64,000 nt of DNA from Catellatospora sp. TT07R-123. Its GTDB lineage: Bacteria > Actinomycetota > Actinomycetes > Mycobacteriales > Micromonosporaceae. The notes under the pieces were generated by a model. That model was not told the origin of the DNA and did no database searches. It saw nothing but the letters and a program-made list of their open reading frames with translations. The stretch is taken from contig NZ_BNEM01000002.1 of the NCBI RefSeq assembly GCF_018327705.1, positions 1,798,001 to 1,862,000 of the forward strand, read 5' to 3'. This document shows positions 17,676-26,300 of the stretch, one piece after another. The position numbers were made by a program, and so were the translations under genes. Each line of letters begins with the position of its first letter. Position 1 is the first letter of the stretch.

Positions 17676-18422
17676 ATGGCGAACCCGCAGCTGTACGACA
17701 CCATCGGAGCCTCGTACACGGTGACGAGGCGCACGGAGCCGCGGATCGCCGCCCAGCTCTGGGCCGCGCTCGGCGACGCCCGGACGGTGCTGAACGTCGG
17801 GGCGGGCACCGGCTCGTACGAGCCGGTCGACCGGGACGTGACCGCGGTCGAACCGTCGGCGACCATGCGGGCGCAGCGCCCGGCGGATGCGGCGCCGTGC
17901 ATCGCCGCGACGGCGGAGAGCCTGCCGTTTCAGGACCGGTCGTTCGACGCGGCGATGGCGTTCGCGACCATCCACCACTGGCAGGACCCGGTCGCGGGGC
18001 TGCGCGAGCTGCGGCGCGTGGCCCGCCGGGTGGTGGTGTTCACGTGCGACACCAGCGATGCCGCTTGGCTGCACCGGTTCTGGCTCACCCGCGACTACCT
18101 GCCGGAGGTCGGCGGTCTCGTGTCCGGGCGGCCGACGCTGGACGAGCTGGCCGACGCGATCGGAGCCCGTACGGAGCCGGTGCCCGTGCCGTGGGACTGC
18201 GTCGACGGGTTCTTCGAGGCGTACTGGCGCAGGCCGGAGGCATACCTGGACGACGAGGTCCGGCGCGGGACGTCGGTCTGGGCCAGGGTCGGGGCGGACG
18301 CCGAGCGGCGGGCCGTGGACAGCCTGCGCGCCGACCTCGACTCGGGCCGCTGGGCCGAACGCAACCGCGACCTGCTCGACCTCGACGCGGCCGAACTCGG
18401 CCTGCGACTACTCATCGCCTGA
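17676..18422 (+). CDS. Class I SAM-dependent methyltransferase
   Basis: A 248-residue Rossmann-fold methyltransferase. Motif I is VLNVGAGTGSYE (about residues 38-50), motif II VTAVEPSATM, and motif IV/V SFDAAMAFATIHHWQDP. The N-terminal LYDTIGASYTVTRRTEPRI is typical of small-molecule methyltransferases of the UbiE/Methyltransf_11 class. The C-terminal half is helical and probably binds the substrate, which is unknown. The ATG at 17676 is chosen because the frame upstream runs through the palindromic element. Transcribed alone, after a strong terminator. Confidence 0.9.
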   Translation: MANPQLYDTIGASYTVTRRTEPRIAAQLWAALGDARTVLNVGAGTGSYEPVDRDVTAVEPSATMRAQRPADAAPCIAATAESLPFQDRSFDAAMAFATIHHWQDPVAGLRELRRVARRVVVFTCDTSDAAWLHRFWLTRDYLPEVGGLVSGRPTLDELADAIGARTEPVPVPWDCVDGFFEAYWRRPEAYLDDEVRRGTSVWARVGADAERRAVDSLRADLDSGRWAERNRDLLDLDAAELGLRLLIA

Positions 18423-18546
18423 ACCCGCCGCCCCGATCGACGGCGAAGCCGATGGGGCGCCGCAGAGGCTCATCGCTTGCAGGAGTCTAAAGCCCGAAGT
18501 GGCAAGCGCTGGCGGACACCGTCACTTCCATGGATATATATAGGCC

Positions 18547-19386
18547 ATGGCAAATGAGCCTCGTGCGCGGGACTGGCCCGCCTGGATCACCTCGATCGTG
18601 ACGATTTTCGGCCTCATTGCCACCGTGCTGCTGGCATGGTGGCAGCTCGACCAGTCAGCCGACCTCAACCGCAAACAGCTCGACCAGAGCGACCAGGTGA
18701 AGTTGGCGCAGATCTACTCCGAGGCGGTCGGACAGCTCGCCTCCGACCAGACCAGCGTGCAGGTCGGCGCGGTCTACTCCCTCATCCGCGTGGAACACGA
18801 AAGCGCGGGAGTCGACCGCGACCCGGCCGCCTCGTACCATTCGGCGGTCGTTAGCCTGCTCGCCGCCCACGTTCGCTCGCGCAGCCTCAGCCAGCTCGAC
18901 GAGAAGACCGGGCTGTGCAAGAGCCCGGTCCCGCTCGTCGACAAGCCCGAGTTCGCCGACTTCCGGGCCGCGATCGAGGCGATCCGGACCCTGGCCAAGC
19001 CCGGTGACAGGGTGAACCTGTCCTTCACCTGCCTGCTCTGGGCGGACCTGCACGGCATGCATCTGGAGGATGCCGTCCTGAACAGCGCCGACATGCGCAG
19101 CGCCAGGTTCGACGACGCCGACCTCACCGGTGCCGACATCCGCTACACGCGCCTGGAATACACCTCATGGGAGCGGGCGAAGCTCACCCGAGCCCAGCTC
19201 ACCGGCTCGAACTTCAACTGCGCCAGCGGCTCGGGAGTCGACCTCACCGGCGCGGTCGTCGTCGACAGTACGGGCAAGGTGGTGCTGAGTGCCGACAAGG
19301 TGAACTTCCCCGGTGCGGCCGGGGCACCCGAACCCCTCAACCACGCCTGGAGCTCCGCGGAGAAGGACGCGTGCAAGCTGTCCTGA
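18547..19386 (+). CDS. Membrane-anchored pentapeptide-repeat protein
   Basis: A 279-residue protein with one N-terminal membrane helix (about residues 14-33, ITSIVTIFGLIATVLLAWW). A charged coiled-coil-like stretch (ADLNRKQLDQSDQVKLAQIY) and a helical domain follow. Pentapeptide A(D/N)LxX repeats occupy about 165-235 (LHGMHLEDAVLNSADMRSA, FDDADLTGADI, RAQLTGSNF). Such proteins form a square beta-solenoid and usually act as binding scaffolds. No enzyme motif. The leader is short with only a weak AGG before the ATG at 18547. A strong hairpin follows its stop. Confidence 0.83.
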   Translation: MANEPRARDWPAWITSIVTIFGLIATVLLAWWQLDQSADLNRKQLDQSDQVKLAQIYSEAVGQLASDQTSVQVGAVYSLIRVEHESAGVDRDPAASYHSAVVSLLAAHVRSRSLSQLDEKTGLCKSPVPLVDKPEFADFRAAIEAIRTLAKPGDRVNLSFTCLLWADLHGMHLEDAVLNSADMRSARFDDADLTGADIRYTRLEYTSWERAKLTRAQLTGSNFNCASGSGVDLTGAVVVDSTGKVVLSADKVNFPGAAGAPEPLNHAWSSAEKDACKLS

Positions 19387-19426
19387 GCCGACCGCCGGTT
19401 CCCCTGGACCGCGGCCGCTAGACCGA

Positions 19427-19469
19427 CGAGGCCTGCGGGTCCCGCATGCGTGGGATTCCGCAGGCCTCG
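19427..19469. terminator. Bidirectional terminator between convergent genes
   Basis: CGAGGCCTGCGG (19427-19438) pairs perfectly with CCGCAGGCCTCG (19458-19469), and the loop can pair further (CCC with GGG). It separates the pentapeptide gene from the convergent TetR gene. Confidence 0.75.
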
Positions 19470-19551
19470 CCCGATGGTGCCCACCGGCCCTGCCTGCGGT
19501 CGGCACACCGACTTCAGGAGCCGGCTACCGCGCGGGCGGCCATGTCGATCG

Positions 19552-20157
19552 TCATCGATGCTCAACGCTCGACGGTTCAGAAGCAGTTCGGATCAGCCAA
19601 TCCACCATGGCGTCCCGCTGCGGCCACGGGAATGCCGGGACACTGGCGGCCAGGGTCGCGTACCCGTGCAAGGCCACCCACAGCGTGATCGCGGCCATGT
19701 TCGCGTCCGCCGGCCCGGCGACCTCGGCCACCGCCGCCCTGAACTGGGCGAAGGCTTTGCCCCCGGTCAGCTCCTCCAGCTCCAGCCGCCCCACTTCGCC
19801 GGTGCGCGATCTCCCGAACACGACGCGGTACCGGTGCGGGTGCGCGTGGGCGAAGTCCAGGTAGGCGCAGCACAGCCCCCGCAGCCGGGCGTGCGGATCG
19901 GGCTCCTCGTAGGCCGCCGTCATCGCGGCCGTCATGTCCTCGTACACCTCGGCGATGACCGCCACCAGGATCTCCTCCCGACTGGCGAAGTGCGCGTAGA
20001 TCGACGGCGCGGTCACCCCGGCCCGCCTGGCGACGCCGCGCAGACTGATCGCGTCTTCGCTGCCCGCCTCTTCAAGCAGGGCCGTCGCCGCGGCGATCAG
20101 ATCGTCGCGCAGCTTGCTGCCCTCGCCCCGGCGATTGGGGGTGCGCTGTGTGGCCAC
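19552..20157 (-). CDS. TetR-family transcriptional regulator
   Basis: A 201-residue TetR protein. The N-terminal HTH is at about residues 20-65 (LIAAATALLEEAG, LRGVARRAGVTAPSIYAHFAS). The ligand-binding half resembles the WHG-type domain (PF13305), with HPHRYRVVFG and the helix ANMAAITLWVALHGYATL. It is divergent from a DinB-like gene, and two near-palindromic sites lie between them, so it probably represses that gene and itself. The ligand is unknown. Confidence 0.92.
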   Translation of the reverse strand: MATQRTPNRRGEGSKLRDDLIAAATALLEEAGSEDAISLRGVARRAGVTAPSIYAHFASREEILVAVIAEVYEDMTAAMTAAYEEPDPHARLRGLCCAYLDFAHAHPHRYRVVFGRSRTGEVGRLELEELTGGKAFAQFRAAVAEVAGPADANMAAITLWVALHGYATLAASVPAFPWPQRDAMVDWLIRTASEPSSVEHR

Positions 20158-20167
20158 GATCTCACTA

Positions 20168-20205
20168 TACAGCCGTTAACTTATGGCCGTAACTTAACAG
20201 CTGTA
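20168..20205. promoter_or_regulatory. Candidate TetR operator (double site)
   Basis: TACAGCCGTTAA (20168-20179) and TTAACAGCTGTA (20194-20205) are inverted copies with one mismatch. Each is itself close to the palindrome TTACAGCTGTAA, and their centres are 26 bp apart, in the divergent region between the TetR gene and the DinB-like gene. Confidence 0.6.
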
Positions 20206-20227
20206 AACCGATCGAAGGTGAGCCATC

Positions 20228-20779
20228 ATGATCAGCCAGATCGACACTGCCATCACGCATGCCGACCGCATCGTCGCCGGTGTCACGCCCGAAGACCTCG
20301 ACGCAGCGACTCCCTGCTCCGCATGGGACGTACGGGCGCTGCTCAACCACCTCGTCGGCGGCATGCGCATCTTCGCCGCCGAGCTCACCGGCACCGGCCC
20401 GGTCGGCGAGCACGAGTCCGACTGGCTCGGCGCCGACCCGCAGGCCGCGTTCGAGACCGCCGCCCGGCTCGACCGGCAGGCCTGGCAGCGGCCGGACGCA
20501 CTGGCAGCCACCGTGCACATCTCGCTCGGCGCGCTCCCCGGCCACGTCGCCGCCAGCGTCCACCTGACGGAGCTCGTGGTCCACGCGGTCGACCTGGCTG
20601 TCGCCACCGAGCAGGAAACCCTTGTCTCCGAGGAGCTCTGCGCCGAGCAGCTGCGCCTCATGCGGTCCGCGGGGATCGACGCATACCGCGTGCCAGGCGT
20701 CTTCGGAGCGGAGGTCGCGGTCGCACCTGACGCCCCGGCGCACCTACAGCTGCTCGCCTATCTCGGGCGCGCGCTATAG
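20228..20779 (+). CDS. DinB/MDMPI-like TIGR03086-family metal-binding protein
   Basis: A 183-residue protein of the mycothiol-dependent maleylpyruvate isomerase/DinB superfamily (TIGR03086 type). The opening helix is followed by TPCSAWDVRALLNHLVGGM, where the His is the first metal ligand of the four-helix bundle. LTELVVHAVDLAVAT supplies the other metal-ligand positions. Such proteins are thought to transfer or isomerise with mycothiol, the actinobacterial thiol, so a detoxification role is plausible. It is divergent from a TetR gene with a shared operator, as expected for an inducible detoxification gene. Confidence 0.85.
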   Translation: MISQIDTAITHADRIVAGVTPEDLDAATPCSAWDVRALLNHLVGGMRIFAAELTGTGPVGEHESDWLGADPQAAFETAARLDRQAWQRPDALAATVHISLGALPGHVAASVHLTELVVHAVDLAVATEQETLVSEELCAEQLRLMRSAGIDAYRVPGVFGAEVAVAPDAPAHLQLLAYLGRAL

Positions 20780-20880
20780 CGCGCGGACCACGTTCCACGG
20801 CTGCCCGACGGTACGGGGCGGTGTCACCTACGCTGGGTCGCCGGCACACCGTGCCGCCGACGCGTCACGCAGGGAGCGGG

Positions 20881-21366
20881 ATGAGCGACCTCTACATCCG
20901 GGTGATCCCCACCGATCCCCAGTGGCAGCCCACGGCCGAGGCCGCCGACCGGGCGACGGAGTACGTCGCCGGGCTCTTCTCCGGGCCGGGCGACGACGTC
21001 GAATCGGTCAAGCCGGTGTTCTACGAGCACATCATGCTCATCGACGGCGGCGAGTACATGGAGGACCTTTTCTGTCCCCGATGCGACGCCGCGATCGGAC
21101 TGGACTGGTTCTGGAAGCTGGGCGGAGAGGACAGCAGCAGGTGGCTGACCGGCCTGACCATCGGCGACCTGGATGTGACGGTCCCGTGCTGCGGCTCGCC
21201 GCTGATGCTGCCCGAGCTGCGTTTCGAGGCGCCGATCGGATTCGCCCGGTTCGAGGTGAGGGCCATGAACTGGACCCGGCACGCCTGGGATCTCAGCGAC
21301 GAGGAACTCGCCACGGCAGGTGCGATCCTCGGGCATGCGGTGACGCAGGTCCACACCCACTACTGA
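20881..21366 (+). CDS. Hypothetical protein with CxxC and CC cysteines
   Basis: A 161-residue cytoplasmic protein of unknown function. CPRC (about residue 62) and a CC pair (PCCGSP, about 103) could form a zinc site. The rest is mixed alpha/beta with many acidic and aromatic residues (GLDWFWKLGG, FARFEVRAMNWTRHAW). The ATG at 20881 follows GGGAGCGGG. The start is preferred over upstream in-frame codons because coding-like composition begins here. It may share a transcript with the DinB-like gene 101 bp upstream. Confidence 0.68.
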   Translation: MSDLYIRVIPTDPQWQPTAEAADRATEYVAGLFSGPGDDVESVKPVFYEHIMLIDGGEYMEDLFCPRCDAAIGLDWFWKLGGEDSSRWLTGLTIGDLDVTVPCCGSPLMLPELRFEAPIGFARFEVRAMNWTRHAWDLSDEELATAGAILGHAVTQVHTHY

Positions 21367-21390
21367 GACCAGCATCGCCTTCCCGCTTGG

Positions 21391-21639
21391 TTACAGCGCG
21401 AACACCACGTTCGACGGCTGGTCGAGCCAGACTCGGTGCCCGTCACGGGTCACCGTGAGGCCCGTGTCCTCGCGGGCAGGCTCGCCGTGGTGCTGCCACA
21501 GGTCGCAGGCACACTCGACAGCCTGAGGGTCCGTGATGGTCGATTCAGCGACATGCCTCGATAGTTGTCGCCTTCGTCGAGCTTCACCTGAGTGCAGATA
21601 CTCAAATGGAGCTGAGCAGGTCATACGTTTGCGCCGCAC
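21391..21639 (-). CDS. Doubtful small open frame, 82 residues
   Basis: An open frame convergent with the preceding gene. The C-terminal 45 residues (CDLWQHHGEPARED, RVWLDQPSNVVF) look protein-like, but the N-terminus is Arg-rich and no ribosome binding site is evident. It may be a small unknown gene or the remnant of a longer one. No family was recognised. Confidence 0.22.
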   Translation of the reverse strand: MRRKRMTCSAPFEYLHSGEARRRRQLSRHVAESTITDPQAVECACDLWQHHGEPAREDTGLTVTRDGHRVWLDQPSNVVFAL

Positions 21640-21660
21640 CTGCTGGTCATCCGACCCCGA

Positions 21661-22176
21661 CTATCGAGCGTGGTCACGCAGAAGATCGAGAACGCTCTGC
21701 CATTGGTACTGGCCCTCGGCGGTGACGGGGTCCAGAGCGCCGAGTGCCGTGAAGCGCACTCCAGCGGTGCTCAGGACCTCGACATTGCGCCTGAAGGCAG
21801 GGTGGGCGGCCAGTTCGTCCTTCGTGTGCGGCGCGACGACGATCGGCACTCCGGCGCCGAGCGCCTCGTTGAGTACGCCGAGCGCCGCGGTGTCGTTGAT
21901 GCCCGCCGCCCACTGGTTGATCGTGTTGAACGTCGCCGGGGCGACGACGACGGCTGCCGGTACCGGCACGGTCTTGACCTCGTCGGGCCGCCGGAGCCTG
22001 GTCTTGACGGGATGGCCGCTCGCGGCTTCGAGGGACTTCTCGTCCGCCCACGCGGCGGCGCCTTCGGTGAGCACCACGTACACGTCCCAGCCGTCGCGTA
22101 CGAGGTGCTCGACAAGCTCTGCGGCCTGGATGGTCGGCGGTGCCGCGCAGGCAACGAGGATGAGTGGGGATCTCAT
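21661..22176 (-). CDS. Flavoprotein of the HFCD fold
   Basis: A 171-residue Rossmann-like flavoprotein of the homo-oligomeric flavin-containing Cys-decarboxylase superfamily. It has the N-terminal strand LILVACAAPPTIQ, VVLTEGAAAW, the FMN-binding VVVAPATFNTINQWAAGIND (with the family Asn/Thr), and PIVVAPHTKDELAAHPAF. Members include phosphopantothenoylcysteine decarboxylase and lantibiotic decarboxylases; this short actinobacterial type is uncharacterised. The start ATG overlaps the stop of the upstream GNAT remnant (ATGA), indicating translational coupling; it has no clear ribosome binding site of its own. Confidence 0.82.
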   Translation of the reverse strand: MRSPLILVACAAPPTIQAAELVEHLVRDGWDVYVVLTEGAAAWADEKSLEAASGHPVKTRLRRPDEVKTVPVPAAVVVAPATFNTINQWAAGINDTAALGVLNEALGAGVPIVVAPHTKDELAAHPAFRRNVEVLSTAGVRFTALGALDPVTAEGQYQWQSVLDLLRDHAR

Positions 22177-22604
22177 ACGTCTGTTATCGCACTTCTTTGA
22201 GCCAGGTGCCCTGGTAGGGCTGGGCTGAGCATCGGGAAGCAGACGCCCGAGGCTCGGATGGTGACGGTGCGGACGTGCTCGAACCCGAGCGCGGTGTAGT
22301 GGGCGTGCGGGTCTGTGTGGTGGTCCGGGCGCAACCGGGGGACCCCGGTGTAATAGACGCGCCCGGCTGCCTTGTCGAGCAGTTCGACTCCGAGGCCGCT
22401 GCCTGCCAGCTGGACGGGGACCGTCATCTTCGAGGCGATGGAGGCGCTGGCCGGGTCGTCGGCCGGGTGCCAGAGTACGTCGGCGTCGGGTGCACGGCCG
22501 GATCTCCACAGGCCGTCCTCGCACCGAGAGTGCCGTTCCGAGCCGGTCAGATCAGGTCCTCGATAAATCTGATCCGTTACAGCCCGGAAGGCACTCTCGG
22601 TCAT
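22173..22604 (-). CDS. GNAT-like acetyltransferase, probably N-terminally truncated
   Basis: A 143-residue frame. The C-terminal half keeps GNAT landmarks: SKMTVPVQLAGSGLGVELLD (the acetyl-CoA loop, with A-G-x-G-L-G) and HYTALGFEHVRTV, the usual YEALGF motif. The segment between them, RLRPDHHTDPH, departs from the usual LRLDAW-type strand. The N-terminal 50 residues do not resemble the GNAT first half, and the protein is shorter than the usual 150-180 residues. It may be degenerate or a divergent fusion. It is translationally coupled to the downstream flavoprotein by an ATGA overlap. Confidence 0.6.
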   Translation of the reverse strand: MTESAFRAVTDQIYRGPDLTGSERHSRCEDGLWRSGRAPDADVLWHPADDPASASIASKMTVPVQLAGSGLGVELLDKAAGRVYYTGVPRLRPDHHTDPHAHYTALGFEHVRTVTIRASGVCFPMLSPALPGHLAQRSAITDV

Positions 22605-22646
22605 ACGTCCACGCCGAACGTCGCGTTCGGCCTTGGCTCGGCGCCG

Positions 22647-23291
22647 TTAACACCGCTCTATATGGACTCCTACAATCTTACCGTTCGGGCTAGGCGCCAT
22701 CGAGCTGCCGGGCCACTGCTGCAGGAATTGGGCTACGCCTTCCTCGGCCAAACGTCGAATCACTTCTATAGGATCGAACCCGGCATTGGCCGGCCCCTCT
22801 CCCTCACCCAGGCACACGATGATGTCGTCGGCCTCCTCCGATGCCACGTCCGACTGATCGGCGGCCACCGACCTTAGGAACGGTTCAGCCAGCGAGATTC
22901 GATGCCAAACCTCTTCGGCAATGGCAATCGACGCATCAGACCCGGGATGTACTTGGATGGAAGGGTAAGCCGTGAAACCCATCCAATCCGCAAGTACATT
23001 CAGTGCTGCGCGCCGAGGCTCACCCTCAGTCTGTTGTGCCAGGTTCGACAGAACATCGACTAGTGGCACTGCCACGCTGTACATCACGCCGCCGTGGTCG
23101 TTCCCGGCATCGCGCCGCACCCTGTGCGCCGCCTCTGACGCCTCCGCCTTGGATTTAGCCTTAGCTAGCAGCAACACACTATTTCGAAGCTTTGTCGGGC
23201 TGGACTCGGCCGGGATGAACCAGTCGTCCCAGTCAATAGCATCGAGCATGACCTGCCAGCTCTGTACACCGGCATCTGTCATCGGGCTCAC
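22647..23291 (-). CDS. Candidate immunity protein for the Rhs toxin
   Basis: A 214-residue cytoplasmic protein with no signal peptide and an acidic character. The centre (VMYSVAVPLVDVLSNLAQQ, EPRRAALNVLADW) looks like a HEAT-type helical pair, as in several actinobacterial immunity-like proteins. The N-terminus has an aromatic/acidic patch, LDAIDWDDWF. It begins 33 bp after the Rhs stop on the same strand, the standard place for an immunity gene. Its DNA is less GC-rich than most of the window (for example 22650-22700), matching the adjacent toxin tail and suggesting they arrived together. The immunity role is inferred from position and fold, not from a recognised family. Confidence 0.6.
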   Translation of the reverse strand: MSPMTDAGVQSWQVMLDAIDWDDWFIPAESSPTKLRNSVLLLAKAKSKAEASEAAHRVRRDAGNDHGGVMYSVAVPLVDVLSNLAQQTEGEPRRAALNVLADWMGFTAYPSIQVHPGSDASIAIAEEVWHRISLAEPFLRSVAADQSDVASEEADDIIVCLGEGEGPANAGFDPIEVIRRLAEEGVAQFLQQWPGSSMAPSPNGKIVGVHIERC

Positions 23292-23324
23292 CTACTTCCA
23301 CTATCCCGGCGGACGTACGCCCGT

Positions 23325-26300
23325 TCACTCCTCGGCGACCATTTCCGCTGCCATCTCTTCAGCTCTCAGCACAGCCTGCTCCTCCGCAATCGCCACAGCC
23401 TGCATCTCCGCCTGAAGCGCAATCTCAGCCTCTGCCGCCTCTTCGGCTTCCGTCTCGACCACTCCCCAGGCACCTCCCGCATCACCCTTCGCGCCAGACA
23501 CCGCGAACTGGCTTTCCGGATAATCCTTTTGGCAAGATACGCATACGTTGATTGGATTGCTGTCTCGCGGGCGCAGCGTTACCGTGAATTGTAGGTCAGC
23601 AACGTCTTCACCCACTGCGGCCGCCTGCTGAGCACAATCGTCTTCCGCGCAGAAACCAGCTGGATGATAGCCACTCAGCCGCCAGCCGACATAGACACTT
23701 CCAGTCTTTGGATTCCATGCCGCCGTCACGGTGGTCACGCTCTTCAGCGAGGTCATACTAATTCGGCCAGCCTTGACTTCGCCGGTTAGGTAGGAGATCA
23801 TCGCATCCCGCTCAGCGTTCGCAGCCTCTAGATACTCGGCATCTGCAGACTTCATCTCAGCGAGGTAGCGATTTCTCGACAGTTCGCCATTCGAATATAC
23901 CGCCAGGATGGCGGCCTTCAGCGCCTGCAGGCGCGCATCATAGGCTCTGGCAGCCTGCCGGGCCATAACCTCCTTGAGATGTATCTGCGCACGACGGTCC
24001 TGGCAGGCAGCGTCGCATTTGGGGCCATCGCCACCACCAGCACCCTCGGACGTCGCCGTCACGACCGTGCCGCTGGGGTCGCTCATGGTGATCGGGTTGA
24101 GCGAGGCGTACTGATAGGCGTTGTACTGAGATGGGTCTGATACGACCAGCTTGGGGTCTACGCTGATGAACCGGCTCAAAGCCAGGTCATATTGGCGAGC
24201 GCCGATGTTGGTCAGGCCGGTGGGGTCGTTGTCGCCGCCAACGAATCCCTTGTTGTTGATCCAGGCCGGGTTGGTGCCACGGGGCGCCCCGTACGGGGTC
24301 TGCCGACGCACAGAAGTGGCCTGGGTGCCGGCGTTGACGCTGACCTGTTGGGTGCCCTGCTGATCGCCGTACACCCAGGTGAGATCGGTGTTTCCAGATG
24401 TGTCGGCCCTGCGGCTGGCGCAGACACGGCCGGCGAAGCTGTAGTAGCGAGTGCCGGTGTTGACGGTTCCTTCGCGGCGGATCTCCTGGCTCGGTAGGTA
24501 GAGGGTGGTGCCGGTGGAGTCACGGCGGATGAGCCGGACGCCGTTGGCGTCGTAGATGTTGGTCTCCACGGTGGACCCGCCACTAGAGACGGTGGCGAGT
24601 TTCCCTTCGGCGTCCCAGTTGAGGGTCTGGCTGTTGGTTCCGGTGCCGCAGTTGTTGGCCGCGGTGCCGGTGGGTCGGCAGACCGTGTTGCCGGTGTTGT
24701 CGTAGGTGTAGTTGGTGGTGACGCCGCCGACGGCCATCTGGGTGACCGCGTGCGGGCGCACGACATTCTGGCCCCCCGTGGGTACGGTGTAGCTGCGTGT
24801 GGTGTTGCCGCCAGTGGTGTGGCTGGTTTCGGTCTTCAGCGAGGTGGTGCTGTCGAAGGTCCAGTCCTGCCAGTAGGGTGCCGGCCCGCCGAGGTTGGCG
24901 ACGGTCGGGTCCGTGCTGCACGGCACGGTGGACGTGGGAGTCCAGGCGGTGGTGAGCCGTGCGAGGTTGTCGTACCGGAAGCACTGTGTGTCGGCGCTGC
25001 CCACGCCTGGTGCGTCGGTGATACTGGTGACGTTGCCGGTGTTGTCGTAGGTATAGGCACGGTTGGACACGGTTCCAGCAGCGTTCTGTGGCTTGACGCT
25101 GTCGGTCTTGAGCCGGTGGGTGTCGGTGTAGTAGTCGAACAGGTTGTCGACGTACAGGCCGCCACCTGGTGTCATGTAGATCGTCTTAGACAGTTGGCCG
25201 TAGGCGGTGTAGCTGGCCGTGGCCATCGTGCCCACTGATCCGGTCAGGCTGGTGTCCATGCTGGTCGCCATGCCTGTCGTAGCGTCGTAGTCGGTGGTCA
25301 GCTGCTCAGTGACCAGCGATCCTCCGGCCGGGTAGGAAATGGAGAGCGGCGCACCGTTCTCTCCGGCGTACGTGTAGCCGTAGATGTAGGTGTTGTTCAG
25401 CCCGGTCTCTACCGTGGGAATGACATAGTTCACGCCGGTGGGCTGATAGCGGGTGGTGAACCCGCGGACCTGCCACTTGTAGGCGTTGGCGGTCACACCA
25501 GCGGGCTCGTAGCGGATCGACTGGGTCAGCTGACCGCGGAAGCCGGTCTGCCCGGAGTACAGCGAGTCGTACTTCCACTCCGCCCGCAGTGGCCCGGTGG
25601 CCGAGTCGTCACGCAGCTGGGTCTTGCGGCCGAGACCGTCGTAGACGTAGTACAGCACTTCGTTACGAGCGTCGGTCGCCTTGATCAGCTGGTCGTAGTC
25701 GTCGTACTCGCTGAGCGTCTTGCCCTTGTCCGGGTCTACGGACTCAATCTGGCGGCCCTTGACGTCGAACTTGGCCGTCCACTGGTTGCCGGCGGGGTCT
25801 GTCGTCTTGACAGGTTCGCCCTTCTTGTTGAACTCGTACTTGGTCTCCTGGTAGGCGCCCGCGACGCCGGAAGCCGTCGTGTGCTGTCGCAGCGCCACGG
25901 TCCGGCCCTTGATGTCGGTGACGGTGGTGGTGGCGATGCCCCCGGCAGGCGGGGTGGTCATGGTCAGATCGCCCTCATGGGTCGTGACCGTCCTCCACTT
26001 CTCCGACACTACGGAGATGTCGTCGCCCGCCAGGAACACAGTCGCCGTGGGCCGAGAAGCGAGGTCGTATTCAGTCTTGTTGATCGTGGGCACCGACCAC
26101 TCCGGCTCCCACCAGAAGGTTCCGGCGGGCGCGCCCGGCTCGGCATGGGCCGGGTATGAGATGGCCGCGTTGCCGTATTCGTCATAGATCGTGTCTGATA
26201 CGACTCGGTCACCGCTGCCGTTCATCGCAATCGACTGCGTCTGCCGTGGCCGAAGCATCCCGTCGAGGATCTGGTAGGAGGTGATGTAGTTGCCGTCCGG

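Noticed and set aside
14859-18074. Open frame of about 1070 codons on the minus strand across the malectin-domain gene
   Set aside because: Crosses two real genes, a terminator and a repeat; composition is that of a GC shadow.
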